Shown here piece after piece: positions 52,425 to 62,789 of a stretch of DNA of 64,000 bases. Source of the stretch: Prorocentrum cordatum. Taxonomy: Eukaryota; Sar; Dinophyceae; Prorocentrales; Prorocentraceae. The notes below the pieces were generated by a model, which had not been told where the DNA came from, ran no database searches, and saw nothing but the letters and a program-made list of their open reading frames with translations. The DNA lies in NCBI GenBank assembly GCA_963575745.1, contig CAUYUJ010018640.1:124001-188000 (forward strand). Reading direction: 5' to 3'. Position numbers and translations under genes: made by a program. The stretch's first letter is position 1; each line of letters opens with the position of its first letter.

Positions 52425-52469
52425 GGGCGGGCAAGGCGCCGCCATATGCCTCAAGAGGGGGAGGATGTA

Positions 52470-52628
52470 GGAGGAGTCGTCGTCGTCGGAGTAGGAGGAG
52501 GAAGATGAGGAGCAGGAGGAGGAGCAGGAGGAGGAGGGGGGGGAGAGGAGATGGAGGAGGGCGAAGACGAGGAGGATAGGGAGAAGGAGGAGGAGGAGGA
52601 GGAGGAGGAGGAGGAGAAGGAGGAGGGC
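52470..52628. repeat. GGA/GGAGCA trinucleotide tract
   Basis: About 160 bp of GGA/GAG repeat with GTCGTC and GAAGAT interruptions, directly after the YR-1 3' end. Confidence 0.85.
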
Positions 52629-52639
52629 TAAATGACCCA

Positions 52640-52940
52640 CCAGCACTACGACCACCGCGGCCACCACGACCACCACGACCACCACGACCACCACGACCAC
52701 CACGACCACCACGACCACCACAAGCTGGGCCGCCTGGACCGCCACGGCCACGACCATCACGACCACCACGACCACCAACGACCACCACGATCACCGCGAG
52801 CACCGCGGCCACCACCAGGCCGGCCGTCAGCGCTAAAACCACGACCACCACGACCACCACGGCCACCACGACCACCACGACGACCAGCAACTCGACCACT
52901 ACCAGCTCGACCACCACGACCGCGGCTTCCGCGGCCACCC
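52640..52940. repeat. CCACCACGA nonamer satellite
   Basis: Tandem CCACGACCA/CCACCACGA units; the purest part is 52665-52725, with later units degenerating to CCACCGCGACC and ACCACCACAAG. One frame reads as His/Asp repeats, which is a by-product. Confidence 0.9.
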
Positions 52941-53184
52941 TGGCTGCCCGCCCGCCCACCGCGACGGCCCCCGCCCCCCGGCCCCTTCCCCTTCCCTTCC
53001 CGGCCGCCCCTGCTGCTCCCTTCCTCCTGCCCCCCCCCCGCAGAGGGCGCGGGCAGCCTTCGGCCCGCGTCGCATCCCAGGGCCTGCCTCAAGACGAGGC
53101 TGGCCCGGGGCGCACTGGACCGTGGACGGCCCCCCTCTGGGCGGCCCCCAGAGAGCCAGCGGGGGCGCCACCCCCGCGAGTGGC

Positions 53185-53372
53185 CGGAGAGGAGGAGGAG
53201 GAGGAGGAGGAGGAGGAGGAGGAGGAGGAGGAGGAGGAGGAGGAGGAGGAGGAGGAGGAGGAGGAGGAGGAGGAGGAGGAGGAGGAGGAGGAGGGGGAGG
53301 GGGAGAGGGATGGGGGGGGGGGAGGAAGAAAGAAAAAGAGGAGGAGGAGGAGGAGGAGGAGACTTTCTCGCC
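53185..53372. repeat. Long GAG/GGA microsatellite
   Basis: A nearly pure (GGA) tract of about 110 bp (53188-53300), then GGGGGAGGGGGAGAGGG and a second GGA run (53338-53362). The plus strand is G-rich with many GGAGG/GGGG runs that could form triplex or G-quadruplex structures. Long open frames through it are poly-Glu, poly-Gly or poly-Arg only. Confidence 0.95.
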
Positions 53373-53565
53373 TTTTCGCTCTGGGAGCCGTCTTGAGCCA
53401 TCTTGGGCGCCCCAAGCCAACGACCTGCGGAGCCCCCCGTCCAGGTCCAGGGGGGGGGGTAGGGGGGGTCATGACCCCCTCCCCGCCCGCGAGCCGTCTC
53501 GCTCACTCCCCGCCCTCCCAACACATACGTAACCCCGAGTCTGGCCCGAGCCTCAGCATATCCAG

Positions 53566-53641
53566 CAGCCGCGCCGCCGCCGCCGCCGCTGCCCGCCGCC
53601 GCCGCCGCCGCCGCCGCGCCGCCGCCGCCGCCCCGCCGCCT

Positions 53642-53676
<35 letters not shown>

Positions 53677-53781
53677 GCCGCCGCCCGCCGCCGCCCCCGC
53701 TGCCAAACCGCTGCCGCCGCCGCAGCCGCTGCCGCCACCGCCGCCGCCGCCGCCACAGCCGCCGCCGCGCCGCCGCCGCCC

Positions 53782-53812
<31 letters not shown>

Positions 53813-53868
53813 AGCCGCCGCAGCCGCCGCCGCAGCCGCAGCTGCCGCCGCAGCCGCCGCCGCCGCCA
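53566..53868. repeat. CCG trinucleotide tract
   Basis: About 300 bp of (CCG)n/(GCC)n with CCGCAGCCG and CCGCGCCGCC variants; the strand asymmetry is opposite to the GGA tract 200 bp before it. Open in all six frames as Pro/Ala/Arg, so no coding inference is possible. Confidence 0.95.
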
Positions 53869-53870
53869 AG

Positions 53871-54035
53871 TGTACTCTGTGTTGTTTTTTTGATAGGGAT
53901 GGCGGTGGTGGTGGTGGTGGTGCGGGGGGGGGCGCGTCGGGTTGGCTGCGCGTGTTCCGAATTTGGAGGCAGAGTGTCTTTTGTATTGTTTTTGTTGCAA
54001 GGGATGGTGTGGGTGGTGGTGGTGGTGGGGCGGGG
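53871..54035 (+). repeat. Tandem duplication of about 88 bp
   Basis: TGTACTCTGTGTTGTTTTTTTG then ATAGGGATGGCGGTGGTGG (53871-53925) and its copy with TCTTTTGTATTGTTTTTG then TTGCAAGGGATGGTGTGGGTG (about 53967-54025). Each copy ends in a (GGT)n run. Confidence 0.75.
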
Positions 54036-54440
54036 GTCATGGGCCCTGGTTGGCCCCCAGTCGCCGGGGGGGGGGGTATTAATAGGGGGCAGTGATGAAC
54101 CCCTCCCCGAAGGGGAAGAACGGGGTTGGAAAGGGGGTCTCTAGACCACCGACGCTCAGAGGGCTGGTGGGATTCCAAGTGTTGCGGCTGAGCGGCGAGC
54201 AGGCGCGGCAATTGCCGCCGCCCGCGCGGCCGCCGGTCAGCGGCGTTCGTTCTCGGCCAAAGATCCCAGAGGCCGCGACGTCGCCCCCGGGCAGGAACGG
54301 GAAAGACATCGCCCGTGAAAGCACTCGTCAGAATATCCATAATGCTTTAGGCGCACGGCGGAGGATTTGGCGATTGAGGCTCTCGGGCGCCGTGACATCT
54401 AGCGGAGTGGGAAACGGGGTCGTCGACGGCTCAAGCGCCG
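54036..54440. other. No gene recognised
   Basis: GC-rich text before the LINE endonuclease. A G homopolymer of about 10 lies at 54066-54075. No domain or repeat beyond that. Confidence 0.5.
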
Positions 54441-55010
54441 TCGCCTTCTCGCCATGGAACGCGCGCGCATTCAATGCGCACGCGCGCGCATGTCAGCGAA
54501 ATTGATTGAGATTGGGACGTTGATGAGTGAATCATCAGTTGAGGCGCTTCAAGAAACTCAGGCCAAAGGTTCGCATCTTTCTCGATTCATCCACCTGCCC
54601 CGCGGAAGGTGGAGGCCGCCGCAATATTTTTTCGAGGTCGGCTTTTCACTGGCGCATTGAAAGAGGTGTGTGGACGGCCGCGTTCGCCATGTTATTCGTT
54701 TCTCAGACACGCGCGCGCGTCTTCATTGGAATGTTCAAAACCTCGGCAGCAGTTCTGAACGCACTCGCATAATTTTCAAGATGGCATATAGGCAACGTCT
54801 CTGCCGCCCGCGCCTGCCGCATCGAGGCGCGCGGGGCCGGGGCCCTCTGGGGCGCGGCGGCGTCACGGGGCCCAGTTGCGGCCAGCCTGGAAGCGGGTGA
54901 TCGAGCATGATGGCGCGCGGCCCATTCATTGGCAGTGCCCTCGTCAGCTGGCCTCGCGGATCTATCGGATCAGCGTCTCTGCGACATTGGATCGAGGCTC
55001 GTCTGCGGCG
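54440..55010 (+). pseudogene. Endonuclease region of LINE-2
   Basis: Read across three frames: FSPWNARAFNAHARACQRN (about 54447-54503; the N of the first endonuclease motif), then SSVEALQETQAKGSHLSRFI (about 54535-54590; Glu in A-L-Q-E, the second motif), RFSDTRARLHWNVQNLGSSS (about 54685-54760; compare the H-W-N-V-H-N of related LINEs), and near 54960 RIYRISVSATLDRG, where the endonuclease has its D-R-I-Y motif. The D-x-N and S-D-H motifs were not found. The enzyme would nick target DNA for target-primed reverse transcription. The motif matches to dinoflagellate LINEs are from memory. Confidence 0.6.
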
Positions 55011-55689
55011 GTCTTTTCGTTTTGCCGTTGAACCCGGAGAGCTGGATCGACGGTGAAGAACGGCGCGCGTGGCCCCATCTTCCACGACATAGTCCTTGCC
55101 CTCGAGAACGCCGCGAGAATTGGTGGGAATGATAGGCCCCCCGACACCGCGCGAGACTTGCCGCGCGCGTCCGTCGCCGCGCGGGTCGGGCCATTCGATG
55201 CGTACTATTCTATTGCGTTCGCCAGAGCCCTCGGGGCCGCGCCAGGGCGCGCAGCTCGGCATCGCGCGCCGCTGCCCAGAAAGGCTCTCGCGCTACTCGC
55301 GGCCTTCTGTTGCGCCGCCCCCGGCGGCGCTTTTATTTTTGCGCGGGCGCTGGACAGGTCGCGACCGACGATCGCTTGGCTGTCGCCACTGCCTCCAATG
55401 AAGTGCAGCCTGCTTCCGCATGTGCAGGGGCTGCCCATGCTCGATCGGCTGAACATGTCCAGGACATGTTCAACCGACTCACTGGGCACAGGCGCATCCT
55501 TGCACTGCATGGGCGGGCTTGTCCCTGGGGCCCAGCAGGCCGTCGGGGCGCGGTTGTTTTTTTTCCTTTTCCGGGGCTCTTCGCAGCTGCTCCTGGGGGC
55601 ATTTCGGCGCGCCTCGCGCTTCGTTTCGCAGCGAGTGTTAGAGACGCGCCCCCGCCTAGCGTTAGCTTAGCGGGGAACATTTCGCCTTG

Positions 55690-56510
55690 CGTTCTTGAGT
55701 CGGCCCCTGGGCCAGATGGGCTTGCGCGCAGTGCCTGGGCGGTGGGTGGCGGCCCAGTGGTGGCCGCGGTAGTCTTCTGAGCGCCAACTGCTGGGCATTC
55801 GCTTCCTCTGCCGTTCTTCTAGTCCGGGGGCCTGGGGCCAGTCTGGGGGCCCGGGGCCGGTCTGGGGGCGGCCCGAACTCGCCCTGCAGATGACAGATAA
55901 CACTAGGCCGCCCTCTTAAGAGAATGCCCTCAGCAAATGCGCGTCTGCGGCCATCAACCAGCCTCTGGCATGGATCGATCAAGCGGCCATCCCGAAAATG
56001 CAAAACTGATTTTCCAGGGGGGGCCTCTTCCGAAGAACGCGCGCGCTCGACGCTTTCTCTCGGGTCAGTTCCATCACGAAGGGCCCTCCCCAGCGAGGCA
56101 CCCCCAGAGAGGAGCGGCTGCCTCTGCGTCTCTCGTTTGACTTTGCCCAAGCATGTCCCAGCGTCTCCCAGCGTCGGCTTCTCCTCGCCCGTCGCTTACG
56201 TTCACTGCCTTCTAAGCTCATCGCAGCAGTGCAGCTGCCATGCAATCTTAACGCGCGCTGATTTCATGGAGGAGGGGTGCATGCCCCGTTGTCTACTCTC
56301 CTCGCAGGGGAACTTCAAGGACGCCCCATCAAAGGCTCAGTTCACGCGATCGCGTCGAGCCGTTTCCTGGGCGACATGGGGCGCACAGTGGAGGCCCCGA
56401 GACACGCCGTCTCTCGAGCGCGTGCAGATGATGCGGGGTCGGTGTCGCTCGCTGCCACGGGGTCGCGCCGACTGGGTCGCGTCTTCTCCCTCGCCCCGAA
56501 GTTCGCCCCC
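55690..56510 (+). pseudogene. Reverse transcriptase of LINE-2
   Basis: The N-terminal signature APGPDGLARSAWAVGG (about 55695-55745) matches the A-P-G-P-D-G-x-x-x-x-x-W start of non-LTR RTs. After frame changes, RLSFDFAQACPSVSQRRLLL (about 56135-56192) carries motif A (F-D-F, Asp retained). STLLAGELQGRPIKGSVHAI (about 56290-56350) carries motif B, with G-x-L-Q-G-R-P in place of G-x-x-Q-G-x-P. VSRARADDAGSVS (about 56407-56440) carries motif C as ADD, Asp pair retained. At least four frameshifts and a TGA at 56221 break it. The ADD form is usual in dinoflagellate LINEs and fits a non-LTR RT, not a copia one. Confidence 0.75.
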
Positions 56511-58129
56511 TAGTCTTCAAAACGTCGAGGAGTTTTCCGCGGAAGTCGAGGGGCCTGCTCGTAAGTTTATCGTGCTCGCTTTTCTGTCTTGGGCGAATGC
56601 CCAGGTCGTGCTTTTTTTCTCGAATAGCTTTGGGAGCTGGTTGGCCCGTCTGTCACGCGCCGACCAGTGAAATGCTACGTGGGCGAAGCTAGAACTGCGC
56701 GCGCGAGCTGCGAGCGAGACCTCGGTCGATCTCAGTACCAACCCCTTCTACTACCGTGCTCGCGCTCTGCCGTTCCCATCTTATAATGCTTTGTTGTTCC
56801 CGCCCCCATCGTCCGTTGGCTGTTGAAGAGCGGCGTCGTTTTTCTTCGTTCTGGCGAACCTCGAGCTCGATTCTGACGTGGGGCGGGCGGGTGGATTTTG
56901 GAGGGTGGGTGGGTCCTAACTCTCCGTCGAGCTGGGTCCTGAGTTGTGCGCCCTGCTAAGAACAGCCCTCATTTCTGTGACCCTGGCCGCCCTGGCCGTT
57001 TCAGCTTGCCCCATTGCAGTGCTCTATCAGAGAGGTTGGTGCAACAGTGTGGCTCCATCGTCTTTCGCTCGCCTCGCCTTCCTGGCCCTCCCCCGTCATC
57101 GTCGTCTCGCTTTCCCAGGCCCCGGGCGGCCTCGGGCTTCCCCGAGATCGGGGCCTCGCGGAGGCTGGGCAGGAGTGTCTTACATTCTTCCGAGAGGCCG
57201 AGCCAGCTCGTGGACGCCCGCGCTGGCAGGCACGGTTTTCCCTCACCTTCCAGGCACGCCTTTTCAATTCTGACACTACTCCACTCTTTGATCGCCGCGC
57301 CACCAAGTGGTTGGTTCCGAGGGGTGGAGCTTGGCTGGTGGATTGGGGGGCGATGAGGCTCTTCCTGTTGCGTGCGTTGCCCCTCGCTAGGTCTTCGGCG
57401 AGTTTGGCGACGTGGCTTGGAGATTGGACGACATCCAGGCGCATGCAAAGGACGGCCCGCGGAAACATATTTGAATGTGCTGGCTGTGCTGACTCCGCGT
57501 CGCACTATATCCTCGGGCTTCGGTCTTTGGAGGTCCTCGTTCGGAGCGCGCTATCTCGAAATGCGCCGGCTGACACGTCGCGGCGCTTCGCTTTTTTTGT
57601 CAGAATATTCGCATCATTTCTCTGCTGATGCCGCATATTTCAATGCGCATCGTCTCGCCGCGTTGTTCGGTAGTGCTCGCATCCGGGCATCGTCGATCCG
57701 AGCTGCTATGCGATTGCCTCTCCTGGGTCCTCATGTGCAGCTTTGGTTCCAGCGGTGAGGTTCGATGCATGGCTGGTCGATGAATCCCTCTGGGCACGCT
57801 CGATTTCCTGTGGCAGTGTCGCGGAACGGTCGGAGCAGAGTGGAGTTAGTGGAGCGAAGCGTGCATTGCTCATCTGTCTTCGCCTGGCCGCTGCTGTCGC
57901 GGCTCTAGCGGTCGTTCTTTTGGCGGCGGATAGGGGACTTCGGCTGGGGCTCACACTTCCCGAAGGCCGCCCCCGCACCCCCGGCCGCATAATTATTCGG
58001 TTCCAGTGTCTCGCCGCGCGCGCTGGCCATACCTACCACTGCCAACGCGTGTCTCTCGCAGACGCGCGCGCGGGGTGCCCCTGCGCCGCTGGGCTCTTGG
58101 GCGGTCGCGGCGGCCGTCAGTTTCGCGTT

Positions 58130-59518
58130 CGGGGCGGTGGCGGCGCTGGCGGCGCAGGCCACTTCGCGCGGGTGCGCGTGCTCTTCTGGGGCCTCGGGGC
58201 GAAGGCCGCCGGCAAGGAGGTGCTGCTCTCGCCGCAGGGCCGCGGCGCCGAAGCGGAGGGTCGTGCGCGGAGCGCTCAACCAGCAGGTTGTGGACGCGCT
58301 CTTCATCGACTACGGCGAGGAGGGGGGGGCCCGACACGAGGCTGGCGCTGGCAGTGGCGCCGGGCGCCGCGCGCGTGATCGCGACGCCGGACAGGGGCGT
58401 CTACGCGGAGACCTACGACACCGAGCACGTGGCGGACTTCAAGCAGGCCGGGCCTCGCGGCGGGCCACCGCCAGGGCTGGGGGCAGCGCGCGGGCAGCCG
58501 GCGCACCGCATCGCCAATCGCGTGGTGGGCGGCGAGCTCGCGGCGCTGGCGAAGGAGGCAGAGGAGCTGGCGGCGCAGTTGCGCGAGGGCCTCGGCCTGG
58601 CGGCGATCGAGCCCGGGCCCGAGTTTGAGCCGGCGGCCGGGCCTCCTTTGCCGCCGCCGCCGGACGCGGCCGAGGAGGAGCTGGCACGCGCGAAGCGTGT
58701 GGCTTGGTGCTGCGTGGTGGAGTCGGCGGCGGTGAAGCTGGGCGCGGTTTTCCCTCTGCCGGATCGGTTGGGCACGCCCTCGGAGGTCTTCATGGCCATC
58801 GAGAGCTACGGCGTCTACGGCTTGGGTCGCAGGCGGGAGTCGGCGATCGCGATGCGCCTGGATCCGGGCCAGGAGGCGCAGGAGGCGCTGCGCAGCCTCA
58901 GCGCGCGGGCTGGAGGAGGAGACGGAGTCGGTGGCGCCGGGGCCCCGCCCGCGGCCGCGGAGGATGCGCGGACTCTGTCCATCCTGAGGGACTCGGCGGG
59001 CGGGAGGTTCAGGGCCACGAGGAGCGTAGCGGAGAGTGCTTGCCTCGGCGAGTTCGAGGACTGGGCGCTGTCAGGGCCGCGCGCCACTTTGGATGTCGTG
59101 GGGGAGATTGCCGAGATGAGCGGCGGCCCAGTGCAGCGTCGCACCGCCTGGAAGCATGAGAACAAGCTGAATGATGACGAGTGCACGGTGCCACGAGATG
59201 GCGTCGGATATTCTCGAGCTGGCAGGCACCTGCGACCCAGTGGACGTGGCCAACTTAGCGCCTCTCGAGGCGCTCGCCAGGCACGTGCAGTTCATCGAAC
59301 ATGAGGTCAATATGAGAAAGGAGACGGGGAAGGAATTTGACGCGCAGGACTACTACCTGGGGCGCACGCGGCGCCCAGGAGGAGCTATCGTGAGCGCAGA
59401 GCTGCTGGAGTGGGTGGCCGAGTCGGTGGCCCGCGATTCGGCCATCTTGAAGGAGGGGCGCAAGGCGGCGGAGGAGCGCGCGTTGGCGCGGGCTCCTCCG
59501 AAGAAGTCACGATGCTGA
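58130..59518 (+). pseudogene. YR-2 ORF1-like protein of unknown function
   Basis: The frame open to 59304 reads ARVIATPDRGVYAETYDTEH, ANRVVGGELAALAKEAEELA, ARAKRVAWCCVVESAAVKLG, GGRFRATRSVAESACLGEFE, FEDWALSGPRATLDVVGEIA and QRRTAWKHENKLNDDE. Near 59190 it slips to the next frame and ends MASDILELAGTCDPVDVANL, APLEALARHVQFIEHEVNMR, ELLEWVAESVARDSAILKEG. A closely similar protein (D-G-x-V-Y...DWPL-x-GPRT...H-H-x-W) precedes RT in many dinoflagellate YR-type elements as far as I recall; its role, probably Gag-like, is not established. No start codon could be fixed because the first part is in another frame. Confidence 0.6.
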
Positions 59519-59889
59519 ATGAGGCTGGGGCGTGGCCGACCCCAGCTGGTGCCATCAGGCCGCTGGGGCGAGTGGTGCCCAGGGATGTTCTTCCTCTTCC
59601 CTCGGTCAAGCTGCCCAGAGAAGCGGTCGCAAGTTTGCCGTGGGCCGCCGCGTGAACAACTGCATCGCCGCCCTGGGCGCCATGCGCGGGGAGGGCGACT
59701 CTTGCGCGAAGGCGCGACCTTCGGAGGCACAGCTTTCCGCTGCGGATATGGTTTGGCGGGCCGCACCAGACGGTGCCCCGCCGAGCAATGTTCCCAGCCC
59801 CGAGACAGCCCAAACGGAGTTGCTCTGCACCGAGACTTTGGGCTACGGCTCGGAGGGCTCTACTGTGGTTGCGCCGTATGAACGCGGTC

Positions 59890-60830
59890 TGGCTTCGTGG
59901 CCCGAGTCGGCGGGCTGCGTCAGCTTCCTCCAGGTGCTGCTGGAGCCAGACTACCAGGAAGTGCTCAATTGTAAACATTCGCTGCTACTTCGCGCTGATG
60001 AGGTCCTCCCAGGGCCTGCGAAGGTCTATTGGGGTAAGACTGTGCGCGAGAACAGGGATGAGTACGTTTGCTTCGTTCAGGACCTGCTCAGGCGGGACAT
60101 GGTCGAGTTGCGTCCTCGTCGTGATTTTGGAGTGGTTTTCTCAGCGCAGAAGTAGGGGCGATTGCGACTTATTGCAGACGCGAGGGCGGTGAACCAGGCC
60201 CTTCGACGCCCGGCTACGATTCACTTGGCGTCCACCGCGGCGGTGGCGGGCTTGGGCGGAGCCAGGCGACGAGCTCGAGCTGTCGATTCAGGACATCGCA
60301 GATTGCTTGTATCAGTTCAGGGTGCCCGAGTACATGGCCCCGTAGTTCGGCATGCGTCCGTTGTGGGCTGGCGAGCTTGGGGTGAACACCACGCCAGAGG
60401 CTTGGGTCTACCCTTGCTTGAAGGTGCTGCCGATGGGCTTCTCGTGGGCCGTGCGCTGCGCCCAGCGGGCGCATCGTGAGCTCCTTCGTCGCGGAGGGCT
60501 TGGGGGCATCGAGGGCGGGCTGGTGGATCGCCAGCTGGCGCCAGTTGTGGCGGCCATGTCTGCGCCCAGGGCGGCGCGCGTGGACAGCGAGATCTTCGTC
60601 TCGAACAGGGCTGGCGGCTCGAGGGGGGCGCGGAGGCAGGCCGCCAAGGTGATGGCGGGCGTGGGCCTGCCCTTGCACGATGTCGAGGTGGGCGAGAACT
60701 TGGTGGAGGCGCTCGGGCCGGAGCTAGACGGCGTCGAGCTCAGAGCGAGGCTGGCGCAAGGGAAGCGCTGGCGCCTCCTGCAAGGAGCGAAGGCGCTGCT
60801 GCGGCAGCGCAGGGCGGCCAGTCGGGAGGT
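59890..60830 (+). pseudogene. Reverse transcriptase of YR-2
   Basis: First frame: VYWGKTVRENRDEYVCFVQD, LLRRDMVELRPRRDFGVVFS, AQK, TAG (60153-60155), then RLRLIADARAVNQALRRP (fingers with R-L-I-x-D-A-R-x-x-N). A shift at about 60265 gives LSIQDIADCLYQFRVPEYMA (motif A, Asp retained) then a TAG and FGMRPLW, followed by LKVLPMGFSWAVRCAQRAHR (motif B, L-P-M-G-F-S-W). Motif C should read Y-V-D-N but here reads FVSN (about 60595), so the catalytic Asp is gone. LPMGFSW is characteristic of this dinoflagellate YR-type RT family. Inactive. Confidence 0.75.
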
Positions 60831-61009
60831 GGAGAAGATGGTCGGGCATTTCGCCCGCGCCATGTTGCTGAACAGGCCGTCGCTGAGCGTCTTTAGGTCG
60901 GTCTACGACTTTGTTCGCAAGCACTACCGGCACCCGGTGCCGCTGTGGCCTTCGGCGAGGCAGGAGTTCGCCAACGCCGTGGGCCCGTTGCCGCCGCTGG
61001 CCGCGCAGT

Positions 61010-61790
61010 TCGACCTACCTTGGTCAAGCTCGGTGACCTGCTCAGACGCGACGCTCAGGGGCGAGGCCGCGCATGGGGCCAGCATCGACCCGAAGGCTGT
61101 GCGCGACGTGGCGCGGAGGCCGCGGGAGCTCGCGCTTGAGACGGATACCGACGGAGACATTTAATGTTCTTCCTCTCCTTCTCATCATCCGCTTCGCGAT
61201 CCATTGCGTGATGTTCATCGGTCTTGTTCATGGTGGTATTATCGGGCGTCGTGCTTCGGAGGGCTCCCGAGGACTTCTCGAATCAGAACTCGAGCACCAT
61301 CAAGCTCTTCATGCCCCAGAGGGCCTTGGAAAGCTGGTGAAGCTCTTGGCATTTCAGGAGGACATGGGCGCGCACGTCACCATTGACCCTGCCATTCCTG
61401 CGATCCCCAAGAGATTCATAGATGATGCGAATTGGAAAACTATTCCAGCGAGGAGATATCACAGGAAGGAGGCGACCCATCTCAAAGAGTTGCGCGCGGT
61501 GCTGTTTGGGCGGAGGAGAAAGTGCAGACAGAAAGTTCATCATCGTCAGCGCCATTTGTTTCTCTGTGATGGTATGGGAATGGTCCTGAGCCTGGAGAAA
61601 GGTCGCGCGGCGTCGCCACCTGCGCTCGTCTTGCTCAGAAAGTGGGCCGCGCTGTCTTTGGCCACTTTCTCGCGCGCCAGCGTGCGATGGGTCGCTAGCG
61701 AGCTCAACCCAGCCGATGAACCCAGTCGATGGTTCGACTCGCTTGCCGAGAAGGCGGCCGCTGCTGCGCTGGGGGCCCTGGCGCGAGAAG
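61010..61790 (+). pseudogene. RNase H domain of YR-2
   Basis: SVTCSDATLRGEAAHGASID (about 61030-61090; first Asp), then in the next frame RRYHRKEATHLKELRAVL (catalytic Glu in H-L-K-E-L), RHLFLCDGMGMVLSLEKGRA (Asp) and VRWVASELNPADEPSRWFDS (about 61690-61745; the N-P-A-D-x-x-S-R ending typical of DIRS-type RNase H). The two parts are separated by a frame change near 61160 and by about 200 bp of extra text that could be an insertion. Confidence 0.8.
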
Positions 61791-62099
61791 GCGCTGAGGC
61801 ATGCACCAGCGCTGGGCGCGAGGGCCGGTGCCAGCGGGCCTGGGATTCGCGCGACGCCGAGGACCGCTCCAGTGCCCGTCGAGAGGGTTGGCGCCGCCGC
61901 GCTTGGGACGTCGCGGGGGCGCGCGTTGCCGGGGGCGAGATGCGCGCAGGGCGCCGGCCATTTTCCGGCGCCGCCGCCGCCCGCGAGCGGGCGGCCAGCC
62001 AAGGTGCCCAGAGCGGCAGCGGGCCAGGGGCCAGGGGCGCTGGATCGCGCGGCGGCGTCGGCAGAGAGGGTCAGGCGACGGCGCGCAGAGTCGGGGCTG

Positions 62100-62760
62100 G
62101 TGGTCCAACCGCGCGGGAGCAGGAGAGCGCCACCCTCACGGCGAACCAGGACTACGAGAAGAGGCGGACGCAGTTCGACGGCTTTTGCAAGACGCTCGGG
62201 CTCGTAATGGAGAACGACGGCGACTCGGTCAAGGCCTTGCTGATGCACATGAACCAGCAGCGGGCAGCGCTGGGAGTCGTGCTGACGGCCGACGCCTACC
62301 TCCGCCCAGGCGAGCTGCGCTCGCGGAGGGCGCACCACGTCGCGCTGGAGCAATCGCTGGCGAACGGCGCGGGGAAGGGCGTGGCCACCGAGACCAGAAG
62401 CTTCACCGACGCGGCCCTGCTGCGCAGCCCCGCAAGGTCGCTCCTGGCGTTGCTGGTGCCGAAGCTTGCAGCCAGCCTGCCGCCGACGCAGCGCCTCTTC
62501 CCGTTAGCGGGCGCGGCTTTCCATGCCATGTTCAAGAAGGGGGCAGCGCTGGTCGGGCTGGCCAACTGGGGGCCGTCGCCCACGCGCGATTGGCTGACCA
62601 GAGCAAGAACGCTGTCGGACCTCAGCTTGCGCCGCTACGAGAAAGGCTCCAGCAGGATGCGGCGTCTGGCCAGCGTCGACCACAAGAGGCGGCTGCTGCT
62701 GGCGGAATTCAAGGTGCAGCTGGAGGTCGCGCTGGCTTCGGGGCAGCCGAGGTGCTTCGC
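62100..62760 (+). pseudogene. Tyrosine recombinase of YR-2
   Basis: TLTANQDYEKRRTQFDGFCK starts the N-terminal SAM-like domain. VLTADAYLRPGELRSRRAHH carries the catalytic Arg (R-P-G-E-L, codon 62303-62305). RTLSDLSLRRYEKGSSRM carries the presumed nucleophile Tyr (62636-62638, in the R-R-Y-E-K context usual for this family). The H-x-x-R box between them is degenerate: GPSPTRDWLTRART lacks the His. The region between Arg and Tyr is about 110 residues, as usual. The frame changes at about 62715-62770 into the methyltransferase-like part. Confidence 0.8.
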
Positions 62761-62789
62761 GCGCAGGCGCCAGGGAAGGGGGCGGCCGC

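Larger units (their letters stand above)
54440..57740 (+). mobile_element. LINE (non-LTR) retrotransposon remnant, LINE-2
   Basis: An apurinic-type endonuclease region (54440-55000) and an RT (55690-56500) lie in the right order on the plus strand, followed by 1.2 kb of broken open text. Frame changes occur every 100-300 bp, so it is long dead. Part of the RT is well enough preserved to recognise motifs A, B and C. No poly-A or target-site duplication was located. The next element (YR-2) begins about 300 bp after the last open text. Confidence 0.75.

Noticed and set aside
53392-53412. CTTGAGCCATCTTGGG, resembling a reverse-complemented spliced leader
   Set aside because: Only the first nine bases match; the core of the leader differs.
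52757-54340. 527-codon minus-strand frame with poly-Leu, poly-Pro and poly-Ala
   Set aside because: It reads through the GGA, CCG and CCACGA arrays. Any frame through those is open.
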